Below are positions 1 through 8,370 of a stretch of 48,591 nucleotides of DNA, piece after piece. Position 1 is the stretch's first letter, and every line of letters starts with the position of its first letter. Origin of the DNA: Terriglobales bacterium (lineage in GTDB: Bacteria; Acidobacteriota; Terriglobia; Terriglobales; Acidobacteriaceae); NCBI GenBank assembly GCA_035764005.1, contig DASTZZ010000041.1:1-48591 (forward strand), given 5' to 3'. The notes beneath the pieces were generated by a model. That model worked only from the letters and a program-made list of their open reading frames with translations, made no database searches and had not been told where the DNA came from. Made by a program: the position numbers and the translations under genes.

Positions 1-1
1 T

Positions 2-1438
2 ACATTAGCCGCGGGCGGTACGACATCATTAAAGGTGAGCTTCTCGCCCACTTCCGCAGGAAGCTATAGCGGAACAGCTTCGATTGTCAGCAGCGCAGTC
101 AATTCTCCAACCACCATCGCGCTCTCCGGCACAGGAGCGACAGCCACCTCTGGATCAGCTCTCCTATGCGGACAAAGCAACGACAAAGCAGTTCACCTTC
201 CACCGAACTACGACACGTTTACCCCACCGCCTGCCGGACAATCCTATGTTGATCCTGTTTTTGGTTGCACGGTAGTAAGAGTCACGGATGGCAGTCGCGA
301 ACAGTTGTCCGATGGTTCTCATCCCGGTTTGATGAACAGCTATTCGACAGTTTCACCGCTGAACGCAAGCGACACGTTGCTCTTTGTGCTCGCGAGTGAT
401 GGTACCTGGAGCGTTAGAGGCACGAACGGAAGTGTCGTTGTTCCCAACAGCAATATGCCCAACTTTAGCGGCCACCCCGTCTGGGATGCCTCAAATGGGA
501 ATGTTTTCTATTACGCCGTCAACAACAATCTCTTCAGCGGAACGATCAACGGCAGTTCTGTAGGTGGATCTGTGCAGCATACCTTCAGCGAGTACAGCGC
601 TATTACATCGATGGACATGGCGGACTTATCGGAAGACGGCGATCACATTGCATTGGTAGGCCAAAATTCAAACGGCACCATGGACGTGTTCGTGTGGTCC
701 ATCAGCCAGAAGGCTAAAACATCAGTCTATCGAACAGTCTGCACTGGAAGTGTGGCCGGCTCTGGGCAACCAGGCTGTCTACACAAATTGCAGCTCACAG
801 CAAACAATTTACTCAGCATTCAGTTCAACAACGATGGCACCGGGAACGAACAGGGTGTACGTCTTTGGAATGGCAGTACGTTAGTGCATTTACAAAACAA
901 CACCGGTCATTACGATACAGGAAACGATCTGAACGGAAATCCCGTTTTCGTGTCCCTCAATAACTCTTACACGCTGTCTGGCGTCAGTAATCCTTGTCCG
1001 AGTGGTTGGGGCCTCGATGTCGCGCAACTCACCAATCTCAGCTCTGCCGTCTGTCTGCTCGACAATGTCCCATATTGGCACATCAGCTATCGTGGTGGCG
1101 CCTCTCAACCCTGGATAGCGCTCTCGTTCTTCGACTCCCGCACTCCAGGGCCGGAGTTCTTCACGAACGATTCAAACTACAGAACGATATCGACCAGCAA
1201 TTGGCAGCTCTATGAAGATGAAATCGTGGCTGCGAAAGTCGATGGCTCCGGCGTCTATCGTTTGGCTCATGCTCGCTCGCGCAGCATGGAGAGCTATTGG
1301 GCGCAGCCGCACGCCGCCATCAGCCGAGACGGAAAATACATCATCTTCAGCAGCGACATGGCTCACCCAAACGGGTGTCCTGCGAATATGCATGTAGCTA
1401 ACGATTGTTCGGATATTTACATGATCAAAATTCGGTAG
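2..1438 (+). CDS. Secreted TolB-like beta-propeller protein, 5' end outside window (copy 1 of 3)
   Basis: The reading frame is open from base 2, so the true start lies before the window and the GTG at 35 is only an internal codon. The first ~45 residues (GGTTSLKVSFSPTSAG onward) look like the end of a choice-of-anchor D/Ig-like domain of the kind repeated in acidobacterial secreted proteins. The rest matches the propeller proteins at 3463-5703 and 9639-11084 throughout: a start block with CGQ, VHLPPNYDTFTPP and DPVFGCTVVRVTD, a centre with LSEDGDHIALVGQN, and an end block with QPHAAISRDGKYIIFSSDMA. Such WD40/TolB-like folds bind proteins or glycans, and some, such as oligogalacturonate lyase, cut uronic acid polymers. 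The function here is unknown. It ends 24 bases before the convergent methyltransferase gene. The fold and secretion are likely; any enzyme activity is open. Confidence 0.85.
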   Translation, partial: TLAAGGTTSLKVSFSPTSAGSYSGTASIVSSAVNSPTTIALSGTGATATSGSALLCGQSNDKAVHLPPNYDTFTPPPAGQSYVDPVFGCTVVRVTDGSREQLSDGSHPGLMNSYSTVSPLNASDTLLFVLASDGTWSVRGTNGSVVVPNSNMPNFSGHPVWDASNGNVFYYAVNNNLFSGTINGSSVGGSVQHTFSEYSAITSMDMADLSEDGDHIALVGQNSNGTMDVFVWSISQKAKTSVYRTVCTGSVAGSGQPGCLHKLQLTANNLLSIQFNNDGTGNEQGVRLWNGSTLVHLQNNTGHYDTGNDLNGNPVFVSLNNSYTLSGVSNPCPSGWGLDVAQLTNLSSAVCLLDNVPYWHISYRGGASQPWIALSFFDSRTPGPEFFTNDSNYRTISTSNWQLYEDEIVAAKVDGSGVYRLAHARSRSMESYWAQPHAAISRDGKYIIFSSDMAHPNGCPANMHVANDCSDIYMIKIR

Positions 1439-1462
1439 ACCCGAAAGCAGCTCGATCGCGGA

Positions 1463-2206
1463 TCACCTGAATGCCTCCGGAAGGAAGAAGTAATTTGTAG
1501 CGCGTTCGCCTTCAGCCCTCGGCAGCAGTCGCCCATTCACCGCAAGGTAGGGAAGATAGCCGAGGGTTTGAAGGAGCGTGAAGGCTTTTCCGGCGCTTGT
1601 AGCAGGATCATCCGGATCTCCGCCAATTTCGATCAAAAGAATAGGGTGAAATTTGGTGATTGCGGCCACGGCTCCAGTAAGCACATTTAATTCATGTCCT
1701 TCGACATCGCACTTGATGAAGTTTAGCCGTGGTAGATCCAGACGCAGGCAGACATCGTCGATCCGAATGCTTGGAATGCTTCCAGTTCCAACCGCTACGA
1801 TGTGCGCCTCATAGAAGTTTTTCCCGCTGCCGGAATCCGGAATATCCATACGTACGAAACCAGTGAAATCGGATGCTGCTTGGTTAATGCAGCGGACGTT
1901 TGTAAGCGCAAACTTGGAGACATTTGCTTTCAGGATTTGGAATGTGCTGGAAATGGGCTCCATGCTGATCACTCGACCGTTTGCACCAGCGAGCTTTGAA
2001 AAGTGATATGTATAGCGGCCGAAGTTCGCACCAATGTCGAGGATGTAGTCGCCAGCCGAGATGAGCCCGGAAAGTGCAGCAAGCTCCGGCTCTTCAGTCC
2101 CTGTGCTGCTTCTCAACACTCTTGCATAGTGAATTTTCTTGAGCGGCAGAAGCGCGACTTCGGGCAGAGTCCGTTTCGCTACTCTTCTTAGCATCCCTAA
2201 TCTCAT
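1463..2206 (-). CDS. FkbM-family SAM-dependent methyltransferase
   Basis: The protein is about 247 residues from the chosen start. It has the Rossmann SAM-binding motif YILDIGANFGRYTYHF, an acidic strand-2 end (ISMEPISSTF) and the FkbM-type block NFIKCDVEGHELNVLTGA, followed by ILLIEIGGD. Members of this family O-methylate sugars or hydroxyl groups on secondary metabolites, so a glycan or its precursor is a likely substrate given the glycosyltransferase gene next door. The ATG at 2206 shares an ATGA overlap with the stop of the upstream glycosyltransferase gene (2203-3417). I prefer it over upstream in-frame starts, which would extend far into that gene and add a low-complexity leader. The overlap points to translational coupling. 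The exact substrate cannot be told from sequence. Confidence 0.85.
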   Translation of the reverse strand: MRLGMLRRVAKRTLPEVALLPLKKIHYARVLRSSTGTEEPELAALSGLISAGDYILDIGANFGRYTYHFSKLAGANGRVISMEPISSTFQILKANVSKFALTNVRCINQAASDFTGFVRMDIPDSGSGKNFYEAHIVAVGTGSIPSIRIDDVCLRLDLPRLNFIKCDVEGHELNVLTGAVAAITKFHPILLIEIGGDPDDPATSAGKAFTLLQTLGYLPYLAVNGRLLPRAEGERATNYFFLPEAFR

Positions 2207-3417
2207 TGTGCCACCACAGGAGTTTGCACCTTGGACCGCTCCAGACGCCCAGTGACGGACAAATAGCAGTCTCTCGTTCGCGCGGCAATCTCGCGCCATG
2301 TTTGTTCGCCGCAACTCAGCGCAGCGGCTTCATCCGCCAATCGATGCCTGAGCTCCGGATTCTCAATGAGACACCGGAGCGCAGAAGCAAGTCCTTGTAT
2401 GTCTCCGTAATCGCAGAGAAGAGCATTCTTGCCGTGCTCAAGAAGTTCCCGAAATGGAGCCAGTGACGTTGCAACGATCGCTTTACGCTGGGCAATTCCA
2501 GTCATGAGTGCGCCACTCGTGGTGATAGCTTTATAAGGATAGACCACGATGTCCGCGGCCTTGTAGTAAGACATCATGACTTCAGTCGGCAGGAACTCCA
2601 AGCAGAGCTGTACGCTGTCCGCTAATTCGAGTACGCGGACCTTGCGTCGGATATCTTCCAGGATCTGCTGGTCCCCATTCCCAGCGATGATCAGCTTGGC
2701 TTGCGTTCCTGATCGTCTTAACTCACTCCAAGCGTCAAGGAGAAACTCTATTCCCTTGTAGGGCCGAATCATACCCTGGCAGAGAACGATGCATTCACCG
2801 GCGTTCTGTTTATGGTATTCACCGTTGGCTGTTCCCGGAGCTTGCTCAGAGTCGAAGAACAGTGGACCGTGAGGAATCACCCACACACGCTCAGGAGCAA
2901 TCGAGAACTGCGACAGCACCTGTTGCCGCGCGGATGCAGAATGGCAAATCAAAGCATCCATCATTTCAAAAGCCCGTCCAAACCGCGCTGTGCTAATGTC
3001 GCCGCCGTCATGTGGAGCAATGTCGTGCACCGTTGCAACCAACGAACTGCCAAGGAGCCGACAGTATTTGAGTAGCCACAATTCCAGCGGGATTCTCCTC
3101 TCCAAAAGAGGGAGGTACTGCACGTGCACAACATCCGGACGTTTCCATGTAAAGCTGACGGCGAGTGCGATCATATTCAGGCAGGTCTCAAATACTTTGA
3201 GCACGCGCCGAATCAGGTTAGGCAGTTGGAATCTGCCCACAAAATCGAACGCACCGGGCTGATTGCGAACGCCTAGTCGTCTGTAACAATCGCGATCGAA
3301 GTGATACGTAATCGCACCGAGCCTGGCGGAGATGCCTTCGGATGTGAGCGCACGGCAGAGGTGTGCATCGTAGTAAGCAACGACGCTCAACAGATCCATC
3401 ATGAACACGCGAAGCAT
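2203..3417 (-). CDS. Glycosyltransferase, GT4 type (GT-B fold)
   Basis: This 404-residue protein has the two-domain GT-B layout. The N-terminal half carries VATVHDIAPHDGGD, the usual acceptor-side His loop. The C-terminal half has the strand VLCQGMIRPYKGIEFLLDAW, a nucleotide-sugar loop with LIIAGNGDQ, and ADIVVYPYKAITTSGALMTG in place of the usual E-x7-E segment. It would transfer a sugar from an activated donor to a growing glycan in the cytoplasm. The gene lies between a secreted propeller gene (45 bases upstream) and the FkbM gene, with which it overlaps by four bases. The ATG at 3417 has no clear Shine-Dalgarno, and a second Met five codons on is possible. Donor and acceptor are unknown. 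Confidence 0.87.
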   Translation of the reverse strand: MLRVFMMDLLSVVAYYDAHLCRALTSEGISARLGAITYHFDRDCYRRLGVRNQPGAFDFVGRFQLPNLIRRVLKVFETCLNMIALAVSFTWKRPDVVHVQYLPLLERRIPLELWLLKYCRLLGSSLVATVHDIAPHDGGDISTARFGRAFEMMDALICHSASARQQVLSQFSIAPERVWVIPHGPLFFDSEQAPGTANGEYHKQNAGECIVLCQGMIRPYKGIEFLLDAWSELRRSGTQAKLIIAGNGDQQILEDIRRKVRVLELADSVQLCLEFLPTEVMMSYYKAADIVVYPYKAITTSGALMTGIAQRKAIVATSLAPFRELLEHGKNALLCDYGDIQGLASALRCLIENPELRHRLADEAAALSCGEQTWREIAARTRDCYLSVTGRLERSKVQTPVVAQ

Positions 3418-3462
3418 GGTCGTTCGCTAAGAATGAATCAAAGCCTGCAAAGGCTCCGCTTC

Positions 3463-5703
3463 TTATTTCGATTTGAAAGCAGCTGCCGTTGCTGCCCAAC
3501 TCTGCGTTGAAGACGGCAGAGTCGCATTAGGATTGATCGTTCCTGGACCGATTCCGGGGGCATTATCCTGTACCATCGAAATAAACCCATTGTCCGTGCC
3601 CCGGCTGGTGAAACTGGCTCCGGCGCTGATCTGTCCGGATGCAAATGAAGTGTCATTGAATAAGGCGACTACGACATCCTGACACCCGGAGGTGCTCATG
3701 TTGCCCGTGCTCATTGTGCTGGTGTTCGAAGGAGCGACCTGACCAACTGAGGTGTCAAGAGCGCCACTCGTCCGAATTCCTGAATACTCGACGAGATAAA
3801 AGCCAACGGCGTGAGCTCCTGTCGATTGCGTCACCGTGACGGTGTTGGATCCACCGGCAACGTTTTGTGCATAGAATATTTGCACCTGCGTTCCCCAGCC
3901 TGCACCAGGAAGGTTCTGCTCAGGAACACTGAGATATGTGTTTCCTTTCGTGTCGGAAACACTGATTGTCGCAGAGTCCGCGTTCCAATAAACTGGGACG
4001 ACAATCAAATCACCTGCCGTTTCATTGATTGTGGCGGACTGGCTCGATGCGGTTACAAAGCCTGGAGAAATTGTTTGAACAAAGCCGATATTCGACGCGG
4101 TATTAACGGTTATAGACGCATCGCTCGTATTACCTAAATTATCGGTAACTCGGACCGTGTCAACCATTCCCCCCGAACAGCCAGCCGTGTAAACTCCTGT
4201 TGTGCTGTTGATACTCCCGCCTGAATTGTTCGTGAGGATGGTAAACGTGTACGGGCCAGTACCGCCGCTGGCTGAAAAAGTCTGTGAGTCCCCTCTGCTT
4301 AACGTTGTGCTGCTCGGTGAGATTGCGAGACCCGAGTTCGTTTGAAGCCGAATTACGTATACATCTGAGCAATCGCTTGCAACGTGCATATTTGCTGGAC
4401 AACCGTTCGCGAATGCCATGTTGCTGGTAAATGTTATGTATTTTCCATCGCGACTGATGGCTGCATGGGGTTGCGCCCAGTATCCTGGGTATGGCTCCTC
4501 GCTTCGGGAACGAGCATGCGCCAAACGATAGACAACGCTGGCGTCGGCCTTCACCACCACAACCTCGTCTTCATAAAGGCCCCAATTACTTGATGTTGGA
4601 GCCTCATAACGAGTAGTGTCGCTGGTGAAGAACTCTGGTCCTAAAGGACGATCGTCAAACAAAGATAGCGTAATCCATGGTTGGGTCACGCTACCGCGGT
4701 AACTGACATGCCAGCTCGGCTGGTTATCAAGAAGGCAAATACTCGACTGAAAGTTATTGAGCTGTCTTTCGTCGATTCCAGACCCACTGGGACAAGGATT
4801 CGTGACGCCGGACAAAGTAGCGGAGCTGTTCATTGCCACAAAGACAGGATTGCCATTAAGATCATAGCCTGTATCGTAATGGTTGGTGGCATCCTCTAAG
4901 TGCACGAGGGTATTATTTCTCCACAAGCGCGCCCCTTGCTCGGAACCTGTGCCTTCTTCTTCAAATTCGATGATTAATAGATTGTCAGGAGTCAGTTGTA
5001 GCTTATGGATGCACCCGATTGAAGCTCCTGTACTAATCGTACCCGTGACTGTGCACGTTGTCGTATACACAGAGCTTTTGCTTTGACCGCCCAAAGACCA
5101 CATAAACACGTCCATCGTGTTCGTGGGATTTTGGCCCACCAGAGCGATGTGATCGCCATCCTGCGACAGATCTGCGGAGTCTGGCGAAATAACGCCTTGC
5201 GTGTACTCCGCAAACGTATGCAACGCCGTCATTACCACAGACTTTGTATTTGGATCTATCGTTCCGCTATACAGTGTATTGTCCGCAGTGTAATAAAATA
5301 TGTTACCGTTCGAAGCATCCCAGACCGGGTGACCGTTAAATGATGGCATATTGATAACTGGAACTAAGATTGCCCCGTTCATGTCCTTGATCCGCCAATT
5401 GCCATCATCAGACGCAATGAATACCATCGTGTCAGTAGCGTTGATGGTAGTGAATGTGGAATAGTAATTTCTGAAACTTAAGTGTTTGCCGTCCCACGTT
5501 GTTTCATCGGTTGAAGCGTTAGTCAGCCGAGTAACCGTGCATCCAAAAGCGGGATCCACATAGCTCTGTCCCTCAGCCGGTGGCGTGAAGCTGTCCCAAT
5601 TCGGAGGAAGGTGCACATTGCCATCATTAACTTGTCCGCATATGCTGCACGCGGCGGGAAGCCAAAAAGAGCACATCATTAGCAGGGCGAAAAATAGCCT
5701 CAT
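3463..5703 (-). CDS. Secreted TolB-like beta-propeller protein with C-terminal Ig-like and beta-rich region (copy 2 of 3)
   Basis: The product is 746 residues from ATG 5703, which follows an AGGTG motif; the GTG two codons earlier is less likely. A hydrophobic signal peptide (FFALLMMCSFWLPAA) is followed directly by the propeller start block CGQVNDGNVHLPP. Residues ~20-455 are collinear with the other two copies, ending with QPHAAISRDGKYITFTSNMA. After this comes an Ig-like segment (~460-540, SPSSTTLSRGDSQTF and TVRVTDNLGN) and a Ser/Thr/Gly-rich beta region (~545-746) resembling jelly-roll or adhesin-like tails in acidobacterial secreted proteins. The extra domains sit at the C-terminus, whereas copy 1 carries its Ig-like domain at the N-terminus. 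The protein is likely exported and may contact surface glycan. No catalytic residues can be assigned. Confidence 0.85.
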   Translation of the reverse strand: MRLFFALLMMCSFWLPAACSICGQVNDGNVHLPPNWDSFTPPAEGQSYVDPAFGCTVTRLTNASTDETTWDGKHLSFRNYYSTFTTINATDTMVFIASDDGNWRIKDMNGAILVPVINMPSFNGHPVWDASNGNIFYYTADNTLYSGTIDPNTKSVVMTALHTFAEYTQGVISPDSADLSQDGDHIALVGQNPTNTMDVFMWSLGGQSKSSVYTTTCTVTGTISTGASIGCIHKLQLTPDNLLIIEFEEEGTGSEQGARLWRNNTLVHLEDATNHYDTGYDLNGNPVFVAMNSSATLSGVTNPCPSGSGIDERQLNNFQSSICLLDNQPSWHVSYRGSVTQPWITLSLFDDRPLGPEFFTSDTTRYEAPTSSNWGLYEDEVVVVKADASVVYRLAHARSRSEEPYPGYWAQPHAAISRDGKYITFTSNMAFANGCPANMHVASDCSDVYVIRLQTNSGLAISPSSTTLSRGDSQTFSASGGTGPYTFTILTNNSGGSINSTTGVYTAGCSGGMVDTVRVTDNLGNTSDASITVNTASNIGFVQTISPGFVTASSQSATINETAGDLIVVPVYWNADSATISVSDTKGNTYLSVPEQNLPGAGWGTQVQIFYAQNVAGGSNTVTVTQSTGAHAVGFYLVEYSGIRTSGALDTSVGQVAPSNTSTMSTGNMSTSGCQDVVVALFNDTSFASGQISAGASFTSRGTDNGFISMVQDNAPGIGPGTINPNATLPSSTQSWAATAAAFKSK

Positions 5704-5787
5704 GGTCACACCTAAGAATGATTAAGGCGATTTGCTGGACGGTTGCTGACGAGCAGTAGTCCTCCGGAGTTCGAGCTCAGCTCGCGA

Positions 5788-7152
5788 TTACGGCAGCGAA
5801 GGAAGGCTGGGTAGTGCCGGTGGAACCTGCACAAGATCTCGGGTAAAGAAAACATCGGCGTTCCCGGACGAATAGTCTATCCAGGTAATATACGCGTTAC
5901 CCAGGGAATCGAGGACAATCTGGGGGTCTGGGCTTGAATTGCCGGTGTTGTTGGAGAGCTTTTGGGCGGGGGAGAACGTCGTGCTGTTATCGGTTGAACG
6001 GCTAAAGAATATGTCGTAACTGCTCGTTAGACCTATCCAGACCAGGTTTATGTTGCCGCTCGAATCCAAGGCGATCCTTGGAGCAAAGTTATGCACCGTG
6101 CCATTCGCGATAGCCTTAGAGGTAAAGGTAGTGCCCTGATCAGTTGAGCGGGTGAAGAATATATTGCCAATGCTGTCATCCCAAACCACATCAATATTAT
6201 CGTTGCAATCGAGAACCATTCGCGCATTTCCAGGGGTAATGTAGTGCGGAATATTGTTGTTGTTCGAGACGTTGGTGAGAGCAAAGCTAACGCCCCCATC
6301 GGTTGACCTGTCGAGGAAGACGTTTCCGAATGGCACCGTACTGAATACCACATCGATGTTGCCGCTGGAATCGAGAGCTATCCCGAGTGACCGCGAGTCC
6401 CCGCCTAGCAGCACAACGGGCGCAGTGAAACTGTTACCGCCATCGCTCGAACGCGTAAACGCGATGTGAGTGTCGCCCCCGAGGGTACTCTGCCATACGA
6501 CATTGATATTGCCGGAATAGTCCGCCGCAATCAGCGGATGGTAATCAAAGGGAAGGGTTGCCGAAAGTAATATTGGAGAAGAGAAGCTTCCACCGCCATC
6601 CTCAGACCGACTAAAAAACACGTTGTGGTATAGCGTTTCATCCACCCAACCCACGTAGATATTCCCATTTGGGCCGAGCGCGATGCTCGGAGCCGCAGCA
6701 TAGTTGATAATCTGCACTGGAGCAGAAAAGTTACTGCCATCGGAAGAGCGCGAAAAGAATGCTCCAGTCCCAGTTCCCCAAGCGAGATAAATAGTGCCGG
6801 CAGAATCCACCGCCATGTTCGCTGGGCCTGTACCTCCCGGGTCATTTGAGAGGCTTTGCGGGCTGGAAAAAGTTAATCCCCCATCGATGGACCGCTTGAA
6901 GAAGAACGCTCCATAACCCGGACTGTCGTCCCACCAAGTTAGATCGAGATTGCCTTGGTGATCGACGACCATCTGGTGAGCCCAAGAGTTGCCTGGATCG
7001 TTCGAGAGATTCTGCGGCGGTGTGAAGATCGTACCGCCGGAGCCGCCAGGTAAAATCTGCGCTGTAGACGTTAACGGCAGTGTTGTGAGGCTGAAGGCTA
7101 CCAACAACGCGAAGCGAACGAAGCATAGGTCCAATACTTGCGAGGAGACCAT
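5788..7152 (-). CDS. Secreted Asp-box (BNR, sialidase-like) beta-propeller protein
   Basis: The protein is 454 residues and begins with a signal peptide (VRFALLVAFSLTTLPLTSTAQ). I count seven Asp-box motifs of the form S-x-D-x-G-x-x-F, such as SIDGGLTF, SEDGGGSF, SSDGGNSF, STDGGVSF and STDQGTTF, each after an aromatic-rich FF(S/T)R strand and roughly 55 residues apart. This matches a propeller with about seven blades, as in sialidase-like or BNR repeat proteins. The catalytic Arg triad and Tyr of true sialidases are not obvious, so a binding or structural role is at least as likely. The C-terminus ends in a short Pro/Leu/Ser repeat. ATG 7152 has AAAGG (7160-7164) at good spacing, so I chose it over the TTG at 7170. 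Confidence 0.82.
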   Translation of the reverse strand: MVSSQVLDLCFVRFALLVAFSLTTLPLTSTAQILPGGSGGTIFTPPQNLSNDPGNSWAHQMVVDHQGNLDLTWWDDSPGYGAFFFKRSIDGGLTFSSPQSLSNDPGGTGPANMAVDSAGTIYLAWGTGTGAFFSRSSDGSNFSAPVQIINYAAAPSIALGPNGNIYVGWVDETLYHNVFFSRSEDGGGSFSSPILLSATLPFDYHPLIAADYSGNINVVWQSTLGGDTHIAFTRSSDGGNSFTAPVVLLGGDSRSLGIALDSSGNIDVVFSTVPFGNVFLDRSTDGGVSFALTNVSNNNNIPHYITPGNARMVLDCNDNIDVVWDDSIGNIFFTRSTDQGTTFTSKAIANGTVHNFAPRIALDSSGNINLVWIGLTSSYDIFFSRSTDNSTTFSPAQKLSNNTGNSSPDPQIVLDSLGNAYITWIDYSSGNADVFFTRDLVQVPPALPSLPSLP

Positions 7153-7314
7153 GGTCTGACCTTTACTCAAGGGAACTTTGGGTGATGGCTTGGGATGCAG
7201 AGCGGCGAGGATTCAAACGAGAATGGGCAGCAGCAGCTTTTGAGGAGCGCTTACCCAAATCGGTGGATAGTCCGAGAGAGAATGATGCAAGTAGGCGTGG
7301 CCTGCGAGAATCCC

Positions 7315-8325
7315 TCAACTCCTGGCCGCGCTCGCTAATGAGTCATGATGCTCTACATGCATGTCTGTGAAGCAATCAACTGAGTGCAATATCGAGCGCC
7401 GAAGCTCGTCGTCTCCTCCGAGTGCGATGGCGTAATGGTATCCAGCATGCGCATATTGCTGACGCAACCGGACATCCTGCCAGAGTTGTTGGATTGCATC
7501 TCTGAGTGCCGGTGGATCTCCAGCCGGAACAATATGTGCTTGACCATCAAGCAGTACATCGCTCACTCCTGGAGCTTCCGAGATAATCACGCACTTGTGC
7601 AGCGCCATTGCCACAAGATAGACAGCGATTCCAGCCTGAATGCCGGCTCCCCTTAATAAAGGAAGAACGACCAGGCGCGCTCCTGACATCAGTTTCAAAA
7701 AGAAATCTACGTCGCTATCGTTGTAAAGGATTTCAACATTCGGTGGGCATGCGATTCCTGCCAGAGATGATCCATGAGGGTTGATGTCCTGTTCGCGTGC
7801 GGTTAGAACCTTCACTGGATACGGCAATTCTTGAACCGCTGCGAAGAGCGTCCGAAAATCTCGGCGGGAGCGACCGGCAACGACGATGTATTCGCCATCG
7901 AACACTTCCGTGTTTAGTACCTTTTCGAACTTGTTTACCTTAAACGGAACATAGTGAAACTTGCCTTTTGGCAGCCCGTACAGCTCCTCGAACGCCGAGC
8001 TATCGCGGAAATAGACGAGCATCTTATCGATCCGCGACAGGGACCAGCGCACAATGGGCCGCAGCCAAGCGGGCGGTGCAATTACAAAAAAGTCCAGTGT
8101 CACCAGCCGGCAGCGGTGGAATGGAACGATGAATAGCAGCGTGGCGAAAAACAGCACTTCAATCAGGGAAAAGTGAATGATCAGGTAGTCTGCTGCGAAT
8201 GCAGCCTTGAGCAGATGCAGGTTGCGTTTCCAGCGTGCAGCGAATTTCTCAGCGGGGAATGCAGTGATGGAAATGTCGCGAGGTGCTACGCGCTCTAGCC
8301 CATCTATATCAGTTGCGATTCGCAT
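7315..8325 (-). CDS. Glycosyltransferase, GT4-like
   Basis: This 336-residue protein looks like a GT-B glycosyltransferase of the short GT1/GT4-like type. Visible parts are a hydrophobic N-terminal half with LIIHFSLIEVLFFATLLFIV, a hinge with EYIVVAGRSRRDFRTLFAAV, and a C-terminal donor-site region with GARLVVLPLLRGAGIQAGI, then CVIISEAPGVSDVLLDG and PAGDPPALRDAI. The long hydrophobic stretch suggests contact with the inner membrane. It would act in the cytoplasm on a lipid- or protein-linked glycan. It follows the GT4 gene at 8371-9564 by 45 bases and is probably in the same transcript. No good Shine-Dalgarno precedes the ATG. The classification is weaker than for the other GT4 genes because the E-x7-E motif is missing. 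Confidence 0.75.
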   Translation of the reverse strand: MRIATDIDGLERVAPRDISITAFPAEKFAARWKRNLHLLKAAFAADYLIIHFSLIEVLFFATLLFIVPFHRCRLVTLDFFVIAPPAWLRPIVRWSLSRIDKMLVYFRDSSAFEELYGLPKGKFHYVPFKVNKFEKVLNTEVFDGEYIVVAGRSRRDFRTLFAAVQELPYPVKVLTAREQDINPHGSSLAGIACPPNVEILYNDSDVDFFLKLMSGARLVVLPLLRGAGIQAGIAVYLVAMALHKCVIISEAPGVSDVLLDGQAHIVPAGDPPALRDAIQQLWQDVRLRQQYAHAGYHYAIALGGDDELRRSILHSVDCFTDMHVEHHDSLASAARS

Positions 8326-8370
8326 GACGGTTTCGAAGTGATTGAGCGTGAGAGAAATGGACCCGAGTAC

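Noticed and set aside
7171-7314. Possible small gene or RNA in the 144-base gap between the BNR gene and the glycosyltransferase gene
   Set aside because: No open frame with a ribosome binding site, no strong hairpin and no promoter-like pair could be supported; I see only a possible minus-strand promoter region for the BNR gene.
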